Notes: generated by a model from the sequence alone, not told the origin. Shown: positions 52,854-62,420, numbered from the stretch's first letter. The stretch: 64,000 bases of DNA from an uncultured Pirellula sp. (GCA_903858115.1 CAIOHR010000344.1:37385-101384); one strand, 5' to 3'. Numbers and translations are program-made.

Positions 52854-53657
52854 TTAATGGCCTGATTTCTTGGCTGCGGCTTTCTTGTCGGTGCCGCTTC
52901 CATGGGACGACTTGGCTGCTGGCTTTTTGTTACTACCGCTGCCATGAGAGCTGCTTGCTTTGGGTTTGCTAGCGCCGTGGGCGCTGTTCGATCCGCTAGA
53001 CGATTTGCTGCCATGAGATCCACTCGAGGATTTGCTTTCGGTTCCATGATCTGCTTCCGCCCCATGCTTCTCATCTCCGTGGCCCGCATCACCCTCATGT
53101 TCTGCTGTGTCATGTTCACCATGCTCTTCCTCACCATGTTCAGACTCATGATCGGACTCTTGTTGGTTGCGGAGAGTGGCGACCAGTTGTCTAGGGTTTT
53201 TCGACGATCCGCGTGAGATGAATTCTAAAGTACCGGCGTCTTTAGATTCGCAAACCTTGGTAATTACCAATTCCTCAATCGAACTATTACCGATCGTCTG
53301 AACCATTACTTCCAGTAGTTGAGACCTGAGATCCGTCAGATAGGGATCGGTCAATACGCGACCGTCAATTTGCCGGAGGTGTTCTTCAAGCGATTGCCGT
53401 ATCTGCGACTGATTTAGGTCGATCAACTGACGGCTCTTCATGCGGTGATTAATTGGTACAATTGCATGGAGCTGCATCGAGATAGGCGGTTTGCCGCCTG
53501 ATTGAAAAGCCATATAATTTCCTAGATCAACTTCGCAGGATGCATCAATTTTCGCTAGGGATGCTTGGTACCTAATTAGACCAACGATACTTGCATGAAG
53601 GCCAATCATGACCAAGACAAGCATCGCTATCCAGTAGCGTCGAAATGTTTCAAGCAT
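52854..53657 (-). CDS. FliL-like membrane protein with a histidine-rich tail
   Basis: 267 residues. N-terminal membrane segment (about 7-28, 'YWIAMLVLVMIGLHASIVGL'). The 100-residue region after it resembles the FliL fold: a strand 'PISMQLHAIVPINHR', helix 'SQIRQSLEEHL', helix 'YLTDLRSQLLEVMVQTI' and final strand 'IEELVITKV'. FliL stabilises flagellar stators, but no flagellar gene is near. The C-terminal 85 residues are a low-complexity H/S/K/G/E tail with about 20 histidines, in acidic-His ('EHGEEEHGEHDTAEHEGD') and basic-His blocks. The tail is likely a metal- or pH-sensing disordered segment. Confidence is high for a gene, moderate for FliL relationship. Confidence 0.7.
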   Translation of the reverse strand: MLETFRRYWIAMLVLVMIGLHASIVGLIRYQASLAKIDASCEVDLGNYMAFQSGGKPPISMQLHAIVPINHRMKSRQLIDLNQSQIRQSLEEHLRQIDGRVLTDPYLTDLRSQLLEVMVQTIGNSSIEELVITKVCESKDAGTLEFISRGSSKNPRQLVATLRNQQESDHESEHGEEEHGEHDTAEHEGDAGHGDEKHGAEADHGTESKSSSGSHGSKSSSGSNSAHGASKPKASSSHGSGSNKKPAAKSSHGSGTDKKAAAKKSGH

Positions 53658-53792
53658 AGTGAACTCGGTATAAAGTCGGTATTATCCAATCGAAGGATAC
53701 TTACTAGGGTCTTCTAGAATTGGATTCGTGGAAATGTAGTTTGCCGTTGGTGAAATGCTTGAAACTCTCTTCACTATTTTTGAAATTGCATA

Positions 53793-54353
53793 ATGAACAG
53801 CCTACTTTTCGAAAATCCAATCTTGGTCGGCTTGATCGGTACAATTGTATTTTGCATGACGGTATTCGGATGGTTGCAAACTGGGAACCCTTGGGCAGGT
53901 AGAGCCGCAGCCGCCTTAGTTGTAATCACTGCAATCCTCATTTGGCTCAATATTTGGATCGAAACGGACCGCGAGTCCGTGCGTGCCATGCTGTTGAAGG
54001 CAGCATTGGAAGTTGAGCAGAACCAGATTGAAAAACTAAAAGATCGCGTCCACCCCGAAGCAACAGAACGAGTTCATCAATCGATTTCCCAACTACCGAG
54101 GTTCAAGTTCGATCAAGCGAAGATTACGAAAATTCATGCTATCGAACTGAGTGAAGCGGGCGACCGCAAGGTAGCCTTTGTCCGAATGAATGTCATCGCT
54201 GAAGCTGAATCGAAAACGGGATCCGCAGGAGGGATGCATGGCAAACTAGCTGCATGGCTCCAATTGGAACTGGAGCAATGGGAAGGAAAATGGCGAGTCG
54301 TAGATTGCGAACGCAACGGCCCACAACATGAATTCTTGAGACACGCCGAATAG
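53793..54353 (+). CDS. Small membrane protein with an NTF2-like C-terminal domain
   Basis: 186 residues. Two adjacent membrane helices (about 10-30 and 35-55, 'LVGLIGTIVFCMTVFGW' and 'AAAALVVITAILIWLNIWI'). The soluble rest has the helix-helix-sheet order of SnoaL/NTF2-like folds, closing with 'LQLELEQWEGKWRVVDCERN', typical of the last strands of that fold. No catalytic residues can be assigned. It is convergent with the next minus-strand gene; the histidine-rich gene diverges upstream. Confidence 0.7.
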   Translation: MNSLLFENPILVGLIGTIVFCMTVFGWLQTGNPWAGRAAAALVVITAILIWLNIWIETDRESVRAMLLKAALEVEQNQIEKLKDRVHPEATERVHQSISQLPRFKFDQAKITKIHAIELSEAGDRKVAFVRMNVIAEAESKTGSAGGMHGKLAAWLQLELEQWEGKWRVVDCERNGPQHEFLRHAE

Positions 54354-54369
54354 ACTCGGTCCTTCGTCC

Positions 54370-54394
54370 CCTGCGTTGGTTTCATGAACGCGGG
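54370..54394. terminator. Hairpin between convergent genes
   Basis: Eight pairs (CCTGCGTT/AACGCGGG, one G-T) around a nine-base loop, flanked by TTCG and CGAA that can extend the stem. It is located between the convergent genes ending at 54353 and 54419. No strong T-run follows, so this is a modest candidate. Confidence 0.35.
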
Positions 54395-54418
54395 AGAGTC
54401 GAAGAACGTTACTAGAAA

Positions 54419-55366
54419 TTAGCGGGCGTCGCTGTAACCGTCACAATCAAAGCCGTCATCTATGCCGAGCGATGCCTGCAATCGGTCAAACTCTCTGGAC
54501 ATGGCGTCGGTACTGCTGTGGACATGCTCTGCTTCCGAGATAAATCGAATATCTTCGTCTGGGTAGACATCATGTTCGATCAGTACCTTTTCGAATTTTT
54601 CAAGTGGATGACCGTAGCACAATAGCATCTTGTGTTCATCGAATTGAATCTCTTGTTGTTTGCTCGGATTTAATATAGCGATGCCTGTGCACCCATCGTT
54701 GGTTAGCAAGTCTTCGTGGTCGTAGAGAATACTCTTCAAGACAGGGACATCGATGCATTCACGATAACGATCATCGTGCGCACCGGAATCGCCATGGTGG
54801 CTCGTCTCGAGCACGACATCGACTTCTGTTCCCAGGCAATCGATAAGATCCATAAATAGCTCGAACAATCGTTCGCGAGAAGCAGCGGCCATGATCACCG
54901 GAACCTCTGTATTGGTCTTTGGATCCAAGTACGAGTCGTGGCGGAAGCCTTGTTTGGGAACAACCTGCAGATCGTAGGAAGGTCGAACTGCATCCGTCAG
55001 GTCAAACGCACCGTATCGGAACACGCCCATATGGGCTTCCAATTCTTCTCCACTGAGCTTTTCAAAGCTGGAGGTTGGTGCAGATCGAGGGTTGTTATCC
55101 GCGACTGTATTGGGCTTGCTGGCTGGGAAGCCGGGAGCGTTTCCCATCGTGGCTCTCAATGGTTTCGAGTTTGGTTCAATAAAATTCGCGTCCTTCATCC
55201 AGTGAGGAACAACCAAAGTTAGGTCACCTTCGGGCGATGAAGGCCATTTCCAAATGAAATCTCTCGGATTTCGTGTCGTTACAACCCGTACAATCGCAAC
55301 TTCTTCCCTGGATCGATCTGGCATCCGGACATTGCTCGATGCAAGAGTCGGAAATTTAGATACCAT
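54419..55366 (-). CDS. Hypothetical protein of unknown family
   Basis: 315 residues from the farthest ATG (55366); ATG 55324 would give 301. Neither has a clear ribosome site. The frame is open without interruption and the composition is normal. No signal peptide or membrane segment. Segments such as 'RERLFELFMDLIDCLGTEVD' and 'HKMLLCYGHPLEKFEKVL' look like a folded alpha/beta protein. The function is not recognisable. It is divergent from the lipoprotein operon that starts at 55416, with about 50 bp between starts. Confidence 0.7.
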   Translation of the reverse strand: MVSKFPTLASSNVRMPDRSREEVAIVRVVTTRNPRDFIWKWPSSPEGDLTLVVPHWMKDANFIEPNSKPLRATMGNAPGFPASKPNTVADNNPRSAPTSSFEKLSGEELEAHMGVFRYGAFDLTDAVRPSYDLQVVPKQGFRHDSYLDPKTNTEVPVIMAAASRERLFELFMDLIDCLGTEVDVVLETSHHGDSGAHDDRYRECIDVPVLKSILYDHEDLLTNDGCTGIAILNPSKQQEIQFDEHKMLLCYGHPLEKFEKVLIEHDVYPDEDIRFISEAEHVHSSTDAMSREFDRLQASLGIDDGFDCDGYSDAR

Positions 55367-55415
55367 GGAGAGACTGTATGATTATGCCCATCCTCCGCCT
55401 TTATCTGCGTCAACG

Positions 55416-57299
55416 ATGTTTAGAAGCTTCAAAAGTTTCCGAGTCCGTTTTCTTGAGAACAGCAGTTTTCAACAGCGAGTTTCTCTTTTCCTTCTCTCCG
55501 TTCTGCTCGCAGGTGGCTGTACCGATCGAAGCGGAAGTCTCGAAAAACCGAACGCGGAGAAGATGCTGGAAGAGTTGGGTGCACCCAAGAGTGAAGTCGG
55601 AAATCAACCTAACAGTCCGATCGCAGGATCGACTGACGCTAGTACAGGATCGACGGACGCTAGTAAACGTGAGCCGTCTAGCGAGACTAAGCTGCCCATC
55701 CCCGCCGATGATGACCCAAGGGGTACCCCAAAAGATGCAAAATCCAAGAAGGAGCGAGACCCGCAAATTCTAAGTTCTGACGTCGTCGTGAAAGATAAAG
55801 AGCGAACAGCCATTAGCGTTGACGATCCGAGTACCGAATGGAAGCGTGAGCTAAGATTACCGTATCAGGTTTGGGAAATGACTTTCGTCGGCAATGCACC
55901 CGCAGGATACTCTTCTAGGAGAGTCTACGCCTCAAACAATATCGACAACAATCTTAAGATTGAACTGGAGAGCACCTTGCATGTGCAGCGCTCTGGCAAT
56001 CTGGTACGGCAACGACTCGAAGTCAAATCGACAGAACGTACAAACGGCACGCTAGTCAGTATTTCTGGAACGTTGGTATCCGGAGATATCAAGCGTGAGT
56101 TCTTGGCCGTTAACTCCGGCAATGTCTTGAAAGTTGAAGCCACCACCGATGGTGCGAAAACGAGGACCGAGATCAAGTTGGACGAGGATGTTCGAGGTCC
56201 GTTCGCTATCGAACAATCGCTCATTCGCAAGCCACTAACGTCGGGAGAGATTCGAAGCGTACGATACTTTGACCCGATGATCGGAAAGATTGTTGAGACG
56301 CAACTCGAAGGTTTGGAGTTTAACAGATCATCTACGATGCTAGGCCAGTCGATGGAACTATTGGAAGTTTCTGTAAGCAATCGAGATGGTGGTCTGATGG
56401 GAAAATCAACGCTTTGGATGAATGAAGACGGGCGAGTGATAAAAACCAATTTCCCTGAATTGAATCTTCGAGTCTTTCAGGTAGAAGAGAAATTGGTCAA
56501 TGAGTTCTCGAAAACGTCGGACCTTCAGTTCGTCCCATCTTTAGCCTGTCCGCTCGATCTCGGTTCCAATGGAGAAGACTATCTTGCTGCGTTGAATCAA
56601 AACGAAAGTATCCTCTATCGACTGACCCACGCTGTCGACGACCCAACTTCGATCATATCAAAAAAAACCAACCAACGCGTCGGCACCGTACCTATCGCAA
56701 GAACTTGCGAAGTCACACTGTACCGAGTGCCTAAAGACAAAGATCTTCCTGTTGGCATTGAACGAGAAATCAATCCTCCAAAAGCTGCGAAGCTGTCCTC
56801 GGAATGGTGTGATACCGATTCTTCGATAGCATCGGAATTTTTCGCCACTTTCACTTCTGGGCTCTCAGAGGACGCGGCAAAAGACAAATTCTTGACGGTG
56901 GAACATCTTCGACAAGCGATTTTGCAAAAGTTTGAAACGATAGAGTTTGATCGTGAGGTTCGAAAACTGTATCAGATCGTACGGGCGAAGAAACTGGATG
57001 GGTTTGAGCACGCGTTGCTTTTAGCCTCCATGTGTCGCAAATCCGGTATTCCTGCGAGAATCGCGATTGGTATCGTCTACAATCGAGACGAGTCAAAGCC
57101 ACAAATGCGACTTCACGGTTGGACGGAGTACTTCGTGAAGGATCGATGGTACCCAGCCGACTCATCACAAACGGGTTCCAAAGCCGAACTCGATCGCATG
57201 AAGATCCGAGAGTCGTATGCCGACAGCGAAATGTTTCTTGAGGACGTTTTGTATGTAGCCAACTGGTTGAACAATACGAAAATCCGATTTGTGCCGTGA
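55416..57299 (+). CDS. Lipoprotein with transglutaminase-like domain, catalytic Cys missing
   Basis: 627 residues from ATG 55416, chosen for its lipoprotein signal ending 'FLLSVLLAGGC'; ATG 55365 and 55254 are also in frame. After an S/T/D/K-rich linker with a 21-bp tandem repeat comes a large beta-rich domain. The C-terminal transglutaminase core reads 'LDGFEHALLLASMCRKSGIP' and 'RLHGWTEYFVKDRWYPADSS'. His and Asp are in place, but the catalytic cysteine position (CEDFA in active relatives) holds G in 'GFEHA'. It heads an overlapping operon with a glycosyltransferase (GTGA overlap) and an AsmA-like gene. Confidence 0.82.
   Translation: MFRSFKSFRVRFLENSSFQQRVSLFLLSVLLAGGCTDRSGSLEKPNAEKMLEELGAPKSEVGNQPNSPIAGSTDASTGSTDASKREPSSETKLPIPADDDPRGTPKDAKSKKERDPQILSSDVVVKDKERTAISVDDPSTEWKRELRLPYQVWEMTFVGNAPAGYSSRRVYASNNIDNNLKIELESTLHVQRSGNLVRQRLEVKSTERTNGTLVSISGTLVSGDIKREFLAVNSGNVLKVEATTDGAKTRTEIKLDEDVRGPFAIEQSLIRKPLTSGEIRSVRYFDPMIGKIVETQLEGLEFNRSSTMLGQSMELLEVSVSNRDGGLMGKSTLWMNEDGRVIKTNFPELNLRVFQVEEKLVNEFSKTSDLQFVPSLACPLDLGSNGEDYLAALNQNESILYRLTHAVDDPTSIISKKTNQRVGTVPIARTCEVTLYRVPKDKDLPVGIEREINPPKAAKLSSEWCDTDSSIASEFFATFTSGLSEDAAKDKFLTVEHLRQAILQKFETIEFDREVRKLYQIVRAKKLDGFEHALLLASMCRKSGIPARIAIGIVYNRDESKPQMRLHGWTEYFVKDRWYPADSSQTGSKAELDRMKIRESYADSEMFLEDVLYVANWLNNTKIRFVP
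55624..55665 (+). repeat. 21-bp tandem repeat in the lipoprotein linker
   Basis: Two copies of CAGGATCGAC(T/G)GACGCTAGTA, differing at one base, encode 'GSTDASTGSTDAS' just after the lipobox region. The product is a flexible surface linker; the duplication keeps the frame. Confidence 0.85.
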
Positions 57300-58720
57300 T
57301 TCGATTTTCCAACCGAAAGCTACTAATTGGCTTGCTAGTCCTGGCTTTGAGCCTACGCATTGCCGCGGCTTTCCTTTGGCAGAACCAGTTGGACGCGGAG
57401 AGTCAGCTCTTTCGTTTTGGAGATAGCGACTCTTATTGGGTCATTGCGAGCAATTTATCTGCTGGACAATTTGAGTATGGTGGCGAAAACTCGAAGATCT
57501 TTCGAGCTCCACTGTATCCGCTCCTACTTGTTCCGCTAGCGGCCTTCGAAAGTGAGAAGCTATCGTTACCCAGTCACGATGCCACAGCCCAGCAAAGCGA
57601 TCATTCCAAGCGGCGTCTTGTCTTCTACGCGAGACTCTTGGGTTGTGTGCTTGGAACCCTGTGCGTGTGGGGCATTATCAAGATTGCAACGGACATCTGC
57701 TCCGAAGAAGCAGGATTGGCGGCTGGTGCATTGGCCGCCATTTACCCCGGCGCAATAGGAATGAGTATCTTCATTTTGAGCGAGAGTATTTTTTGCCCGT
57801 GCATGATTGCCTCTATCTATGCAATTCAGAGGTCTAGCAGAGGAATGATTGCCCAATCGAAACACACGTTCCTACCCAACGCCACCGTCAACGCATTCGG
57901 CGTCTCGATGATCGGAGGAATCTTGAGCGGACTAGGCGTCCTCGCGAGGCCGAGTTGGAGTCTCTGGGGCGGCATGTTAGCAATCTATTGGTTGTCATTG
58001 TGGTTGCTTTATCGGCGAACACTATCCCTTCGAAGAATCGCATTGCAATGGCTAGCATTCGCGCTGGGTGTCATCTTGACGATGGCTCCTTGGTGGGTAC
58101 GAAATCATTCCATCACGGGGAAATTCGTGCCCACTACGTTGCAGGTAGGAGCAAGTCTCTACGATGGTTTGCACGAAAACGCCACGGGCAGTAGCGATGA
58201 AGGGATGGCATTTTCAGACACTTTTCTGGCGGAGCAACTCCGCGAAGACAAAACGAAAGTCGCTTCCGGCAGACCATTGGAGTCGACCTTGGAATGGCGA
58301 GTCGACCGACGGCTACGCAATGCTGCTATTCGATGGGCTTTTGAGAATCCATCTGACGTTATTTCGTTAAGCTTGGTAAAGTTGGTGAAAACGTGGCGTC
58401 CATTCCCTGTGGCGAAGGAACTTGGGAATGGTGCGATACGATATGCGGAGGGAATCGTTTACCTTGCCGTTTTGATTTTTGGATCCGTAGGAGCTTGGAG
58501 TTGTCGCAAAGAGGTAGGAAGCTGGTTATGTACACTTCCCTGTATCTACTTCGCGCTGATTCATATGCTCTTCATTGGTTCAGTGCGATATCGACAACCT
58601 GCGGTATTGGTAATGTGCGTGCTTGCTGGTGTAGGTTTTTGCTGGTGGGTGCGTTGCTGCCGAGAACGCTGTTTACAAAGATACGATGCCAAGGATGGCT
58701 TCAACACCTCACAATCCTGA
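57296..58720 (+). CDS. Multi-pass glycosyltransferase of the PMT/ArnT type
   Basis: 474 residues from GTG 57296, overlapping the lipoprotein stop by four bases (GTGA). About eight to ten membrane helices. An early luminal loop carries 'DAESQLFRFGDSDSYWVIAS' with the acidic DSD patch typical of polyprenyl-phosphate sugar transferases (GT-C fold). Another conserved piece is 'APWWVRNHSITGKFVPTT', shared by family 39/83-like enzymes. It should transfer a sugar from an undecaprenyl-linked donor onto an envelope acceptor on the outer face of the inner membrane. The acceptor is unknown; the neighbouring lipoprotein or lipid A are candidates. Confidence 0.85.
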   Translation: MIRFSNRKLLIGLLVLALSLRIAAAFLWQNQLDAESQLFRFGDSDSYWVIASNLSAGQFEYGGENSKIFRAPLYPLLLVPLAAFESEKLSLPSHDATAQQSDHSKRRLVFYARLLGCVLGTLCVWGIIKIATDICSEEAGLAAGALAAIYPGAIGMSIFILSESIFCPCMIASIYAIQRSSRGMIAQSKHTFLPNATVNAFGVSMIGGILSGLGVLARPSWSLWGGMLAIYWLSLWLLYRRTLSLRRIALQWLAFALGVILTMAPWWVRNHSITGKFVPTTLQVGASLYDGLHENATGSSDEGMAFSDTFLAEQLREDKTKVASGRPLESTLEWRVDRRLRNAAIRWAFENPSDVISLSLVKLVKTWRPFPVAKELGNGAIRYAEGIVYLAVLIFGSVGAWSCRKEVGSWLCTLPCIYFALIHMLFIGSVRYRQPAVLVMCVLAGVGFCWWVRCCRERCLQRYDAKDGFNTSQS

Positions 58721-61700
58721 ACAACTACTAACTGCGACAAGCAACGACAAAATCATTGCAAGGACTCGCAAAGGGGGCGGTGCGCTTCGATGGTTGTTAG
58801 TGGCGATCGCACTTTGTTTCTTCGGCTATTATTATGCCATCGGTCGAATCGACCACAAATTGACCGGCGAAATACTTCTTCGATTGCGAAAAGAACTACC
58901 TGGGCACGAGGTCTCGCTCGATCGCGCTAGTCTTCAGCCTGGCAAATCCATTTTGTTGGAGGGCGTACGCATCGCAAAACAAACCGACCAAGGGAGTCGG
59001 AATGTATTTCGATGCAGTCGCCTGATTTGCCTTGGCCCCATCGATTGGCTGGGACTTGCTCAGGGACAAGTTCCCATCAAGCAAGTTATCGTGGATGGAG
59101 TTGAGATCGGTGTATGGCCATTGACCGATGGCAGTTGGAGTATCCAAAGTCTGCGAAGTGGTAAACCAATCAACACGGACTTTCCCTCGATTGAAGTAAG
59201 AAGTGGTTTGATTCGAATCGGTAGCGAGACGGGGCGCACAAATCAGGAAGTAGTCTGTCATGACCTGCATGCTAAAATTGGGCTCCTTCCGAGCGCCCCG
59301 AGCAATCCCTTGACACCCATCACTATCCAAGCCGATGTTAGCGTCTCCTCAAGCCACTTTACGAAGCTGAGCGTCGTTGCGAGAACAAACGAGACGCAAA
59401 CAACATGGGACGCCATCGGGCATCTGGAGAAATTCGATTATTCTCCCCGGTTGGTAGCGCAGTTACCCCTCGTTGTTCAGCACTGGCTGACGTCGCTCGA
59501 AGGAGTATCCGCAGAGCTCAGCGGTAGTTTTCGCGCAGAAAGTCGCAACCAGCAGATTTCTTGGGAAGGCAAAGGGAGAGTCACTCGGGGACGCTTGCAA
59601 ACTGCAAAGATTGCATTTCCCCTGGAAGATTTATCTGCAGACCTGTTCTGCAAGAACTCCTTGCTGCAGGTTCGAAACGGCAATGCCCGGAGTGGCGATG
59701 CCGACATAAGGGTCGCGATGGATTGGCAGGGCATGACCAAGCAATCTCCCTTAACATGCATGGCCGAAGTGGATAATCTCGAACTCAATCAACGGCTATT
59801 TCAATCTCTTCCCGCCGATATCCAAGAAACGTGGAAGAAGATGCGAGCCACGGGTCGGGTCGACGCTCAAGCGAACATTCATTACAACGGAGCTACCTGG
59901 ATCCCACATGTCATCGTACAAGCAAAAGATGTTAGCGTTCACCCTGACATTTTCCCTTACCCAACACATAACATCACAGGAAAGTTTGAGTATCGCGATG
60001 GGGTCATAACAACCACCGATCTTGCTGGAGTTGCAGGCGAGCAGCGCATTGTGGGTTCATTGAAGCTGACGAAACATCAACCGAGATGGCTACTCGATCT
60101 ATCATTATCTGCCGATGGACCAGTAGCACTAGACGAACCATTACTCAAAGCGCTCACGCCTCGCGGCGCCGAACCAGGGGGATTGCAGAATTTTATTCAT
60201 TCCCTCCATCCGACCGGAACAGTGCATCTCAAGAACGCTCGATTTCAGCGGACGGCGGATAACATGGATTTCGTATCGCGATCGGTCGAAGTCACCTTTT
60301 CCGAATGTGCAATCAAGTATGATCAGTTTCGGTATCCCATCGTAGACATCAGCGGTGAAGCTGTTTTGGACAACCAACGATTGATCCTCAAAGACTTTGC
60401 TGGTAGGAATGATGGTGCACGAATCAAATCTTCGGGTACTTGCCAAACTCGCGATGGGGGCATCGAATTCCTAGACTTGCAATTTGACGCGTACGACATA
60501 GCGTTGGATGAGGAATTGCAAAGTGCCATGCCGTTGACAGTGCGAGGTTTGTGGGACCAACTACAACCAACAGGATCGATGGATCATGCACACGTATTGA
60601 TTCGAAAAAATACGTTGAACGAAAAACTCGACTTACGAGTCGAAATGACGGAGAACCGTGATCCGACAACCAGTATAAGTCGATCCGTCGCCTTTCGTCC
60701 GGCTGCTCTTCCCTATTCCATCAATGACGTCGCCTGCGAGATTGTCTATCAACCGGGGAGGATCGATATTCGCTCCCTTTCGGGTGTGCACGAATCGAGT
60801 AACTTGCGAGCGGAAGGCCATTGCCGTTTACTACAAGACGGAAAATGGGATGGTACCATTCAGTGGCTTCCATCCTCCAGATTTTGGGTGGATCAGAGTT
60901 TTCTCAATTGCATGCCGGAGTACGTATGCTCGCCCTTGCTTTGTATCGGATTCCGCGGCCCAGTGAGTATCACCGGTTCAACACATATCGGATCACCCAA
61001 TTCGCCAAACGGGTCGATTGTGCGCTCATGGGATCTAGATCTCGACATAGAAAATGGGCGAATCGCCGGAGGAGCGATCGCATCGGGAATGCGTGGCACG
61101 ATATCCATGCGAGGTGAAAACACATTGCACGGCCCCATCGCTTCCGGAATGGTCGAATTTGATTCGATTGCCATCAAAGGTGTACCAGTTACTGGCTTGA
61201 CCGGTCCGTTTGCCATTACGCAATCCATGCTCTATTTTGGGCGTGATGCCATCGAGTGGTTGTCCACGGGCGATCCCCGTGAAAACGGCTTTCCAACACA
61301 TGGTGCTAATCCAGACGATCACGTCGCGTCTGCTGAGTTTCAACGGTTTGCAGGAGATACTGGGGAAGTTACCCAAGCGTCGCTTCGACAGAATTTACAC
61401 AATCGATTGGACGATCGATTCGCGACAGCCTCCAGAGTGCTTGGTCGCGAAGTCCCTGCAGAATCGGCTCCCTCCATTCCGCAACAACCTCAGAACCGCA
61501 ATCTACCTCCCCTGGATGTTTCGGAGAAGGACTTAAAGGCGCGCGCGTTGGGAGGGACTCTGTTTTTGAGCGGCATGGAGCCCTTAGATGGCAAACGTGC
61601 CCGATACAAAGTTCGACTCATCGACTCTCACGTACGGGATTGCCTTTTGGATCTCGGAGAGACCAATCCACAAGCCAATGGCCGACTCTGGATGCAATGC

Positions 61701-62129
61701 GACCTCAACGGATCACTCACGAACTTAACGGCAATCGAAGGAAGCGGCATGGCATGGCTTCGCGAAGCCAATCTGTATCAATTGCCAGTCATGGTTCGCT
61801 TATTCAACCTGCTGTCGATCAGACCGGATCAAGGAGCTTTTGATGCGGGGGATGTCAAATTCTCTGTAGATGGCGAACGCATCCCCATTGAAGAAATGCA
61901 ATTGGATGGGGATCTACTATCGCTTCGTGGTAACGGCTGGGTCAACATGCGACGAGAATTGCAACTCGATCTTCAAGCGAGCGTTAGCAAACGAACAATC
62001 GTTGGCGCAATAATGCACCCGATAAAGAGTTCCCCCAACCTCTTCATGATCGAGGTCACTGGCACCACCTCGAATCCACATATGAAACGCTCTGTCCCTC
62101 TCATGAACACTTTTGAAGGTATGCGATGA
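58686..62129 (+). CDS. AsmA-like giant envelope protein
   Basis: 1147 residues. One N-terminal membrane anchor (about 33-52, 'LRWLLVAIALCFFGYYYAIG') and a long beta-rich periplasmic body of repeated strands. The C-terminal 160 residues have the AsmA/DUF3971 pattern: 'ALGGTLFLSGMEPLDGKR', 'GSGMAWLREANLYQLPVMVR' and 'DGDLLSLRGNGWVNMRRELQ'. AsmA-type proteins (TamB, YhdP) form lipid-conducting grooves between inner and outer membrane, so a role in outer-membrane lipid or LPS delivery is plausible. It overlaps the glycosyltransferase by 35 nt. ATG 58695 is an alternative start. A 95-codon gene follows after three bases. Confidence 0.85.
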   Translation: MPRMASTPHNPEQLLTATSNDKIIARTRKGGGALRWLLVAIALCFFGYYYAIGRIDHKLTGEILLRLRKELPGHEVSLDRASLQPGKSILLEGVRIAKQTDQGSRNVFRCSRLICLGPIDWLGLAQGQVPIKQVIVDGVEIGVWPLTDGSWSIQSLRSGKPINTDFPSIEVRSGLIRIGSETGRTNQEVVCHDLHAKIGLLPSAPSNPLTPITIQADVSVSSSHFTKLSVVARTNETQTTWDAIGHLEKFDYSPRLVAQLPLVVQHWLTSLEGVSAELSGSFRAESRNQQISWEGKGRVTRGRLQTAKIAFPLEDLSADLFCKNSLLQVRNGNARSGDADIRVAMDWQGMTKQSPLTCMAEVDNLELNQRLFQSLPADIQETWKKMRATGRVDAQANIHYNGATWIPHVIVQAKDVSVHPDIFPYPTHNITGKFEYRDGVITTTDLAGVAGEQRIVGSLKLTKHQPRWLLDLSLSADGPVALDEPLLKALTPRGAEPGGLQNFIHSLHPTGTVHLKNARFQRTADNMDFVSRSVEVTFSECAIKYDQFRYPIVDISGEAVLDNQRLILKDFAGRNDGARIKSSGTCQTRDGGIEFLDLQFDAYDIALDEELQSAMPLTVRGLWDQLQPTGSMDHAHVLIRKNTLNEKLDLRVEMTENRDPTTSISRSVAFRPAALPYSINDVACEIVYQPGRIDIRSLSGVHESSNLRAEGHCRLLQDGKWDGTIQWLPSSRFWVDQSFLNCMPEYVCSPLLCIGFRGPVSITGSTHIGSPNSPNGSIVRSWDLDLDIENGRIAGGAIASGMRGTISMRGENTLHGPIASGMVEFDSIAIKGVPVTGLTGPFAITQSMLYFGRDAIEWLSTGDPRENGFPTHGANPDDHVASAEFQRFAGDTGEVTQASLRQNLHNRLDDRFATASRVLGREVPAESAPSIPQQPQNRNLPPLDVSEKDLKARALGGTLFLSGMEPLDGKRARYKVRLIDSHVRDCLLDLGETNPQANGRLWMQCDLNGSLTNLTAIEGSGMAWLREANLYQLPVMVRLFNLLSIRPDQGAFDAGDVKFSVDGERIPIEEMQLDGDLLSLRGNGWVNMRRELQLDLQASVSKRTIVGAIMHPIKSSPNLFMIEVTGTTSNPHMKRSVPLMNTFEGMR

Positions 62130-62132
62130 AAA

Positions 62133-62420
62133 ATGCAGATTACATCTTCTAATTGGCAGAATCCGGCGGCGCACGCGCTCCAGTCTGCTTCGCACGCTCG
62201 TACTCCCCTTGCCACGACCACCCTGACAACCCCAGCAGGCGTAAATGCCCTGGAGCACACCGCGAAAACAGGAGATCGCGACGCCAACGAACGGTACGAT
62301 GGCCCCCCCGGCCAGGAACCAAAGCAACAACCACCTAGCGAAAACCAGACGAATTCCATAGCCCTGGCTAGCTTACCCGCCGACGACGGTGAAAAACATG
62401 AACTGGACATTCAAGGCTGA
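62133..62420 (+). CDS. Small disordered hydrophilic protein
   Basis: 95 residues beginning three bases after the AsmA-like stop. AAGG lies about 14 bases upstream, inside the preceding gene. The protein is polar and P/Q/T/A-rich, with 'KTGDRDANERYDGPPGQEPK' in the centre and 'DDGEKHELDIQG' at the end. This order, a DRDA(D/N)-type motif followed by an acidic tail ending in (L/I)D(L/I).G, is one I associate with short planctomycete proteins of unknown function; that is recollection, not a search result. Open frames on the opposite strand exist but are less protein-like. Moderate confidence. Confidence 0.5.
   Translation: MQITSSNWQNPAAHALQSASHARTPLATTTLTTPAGVNALEHTAKTGDRDANERYDGPPGQEPKQQPPSENQTNSIALASLPADDGEKHELDIQG

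Noticed and set aside
61973..62410. Minus-strand ORFs over the end of the AsmA-like gene, some with a membrane-like segment
   Set aside because: They overlap 150-200 bp of a solid coding sequence and have no ribosome site; the plus-strand 95-residue frame is more protein-like.
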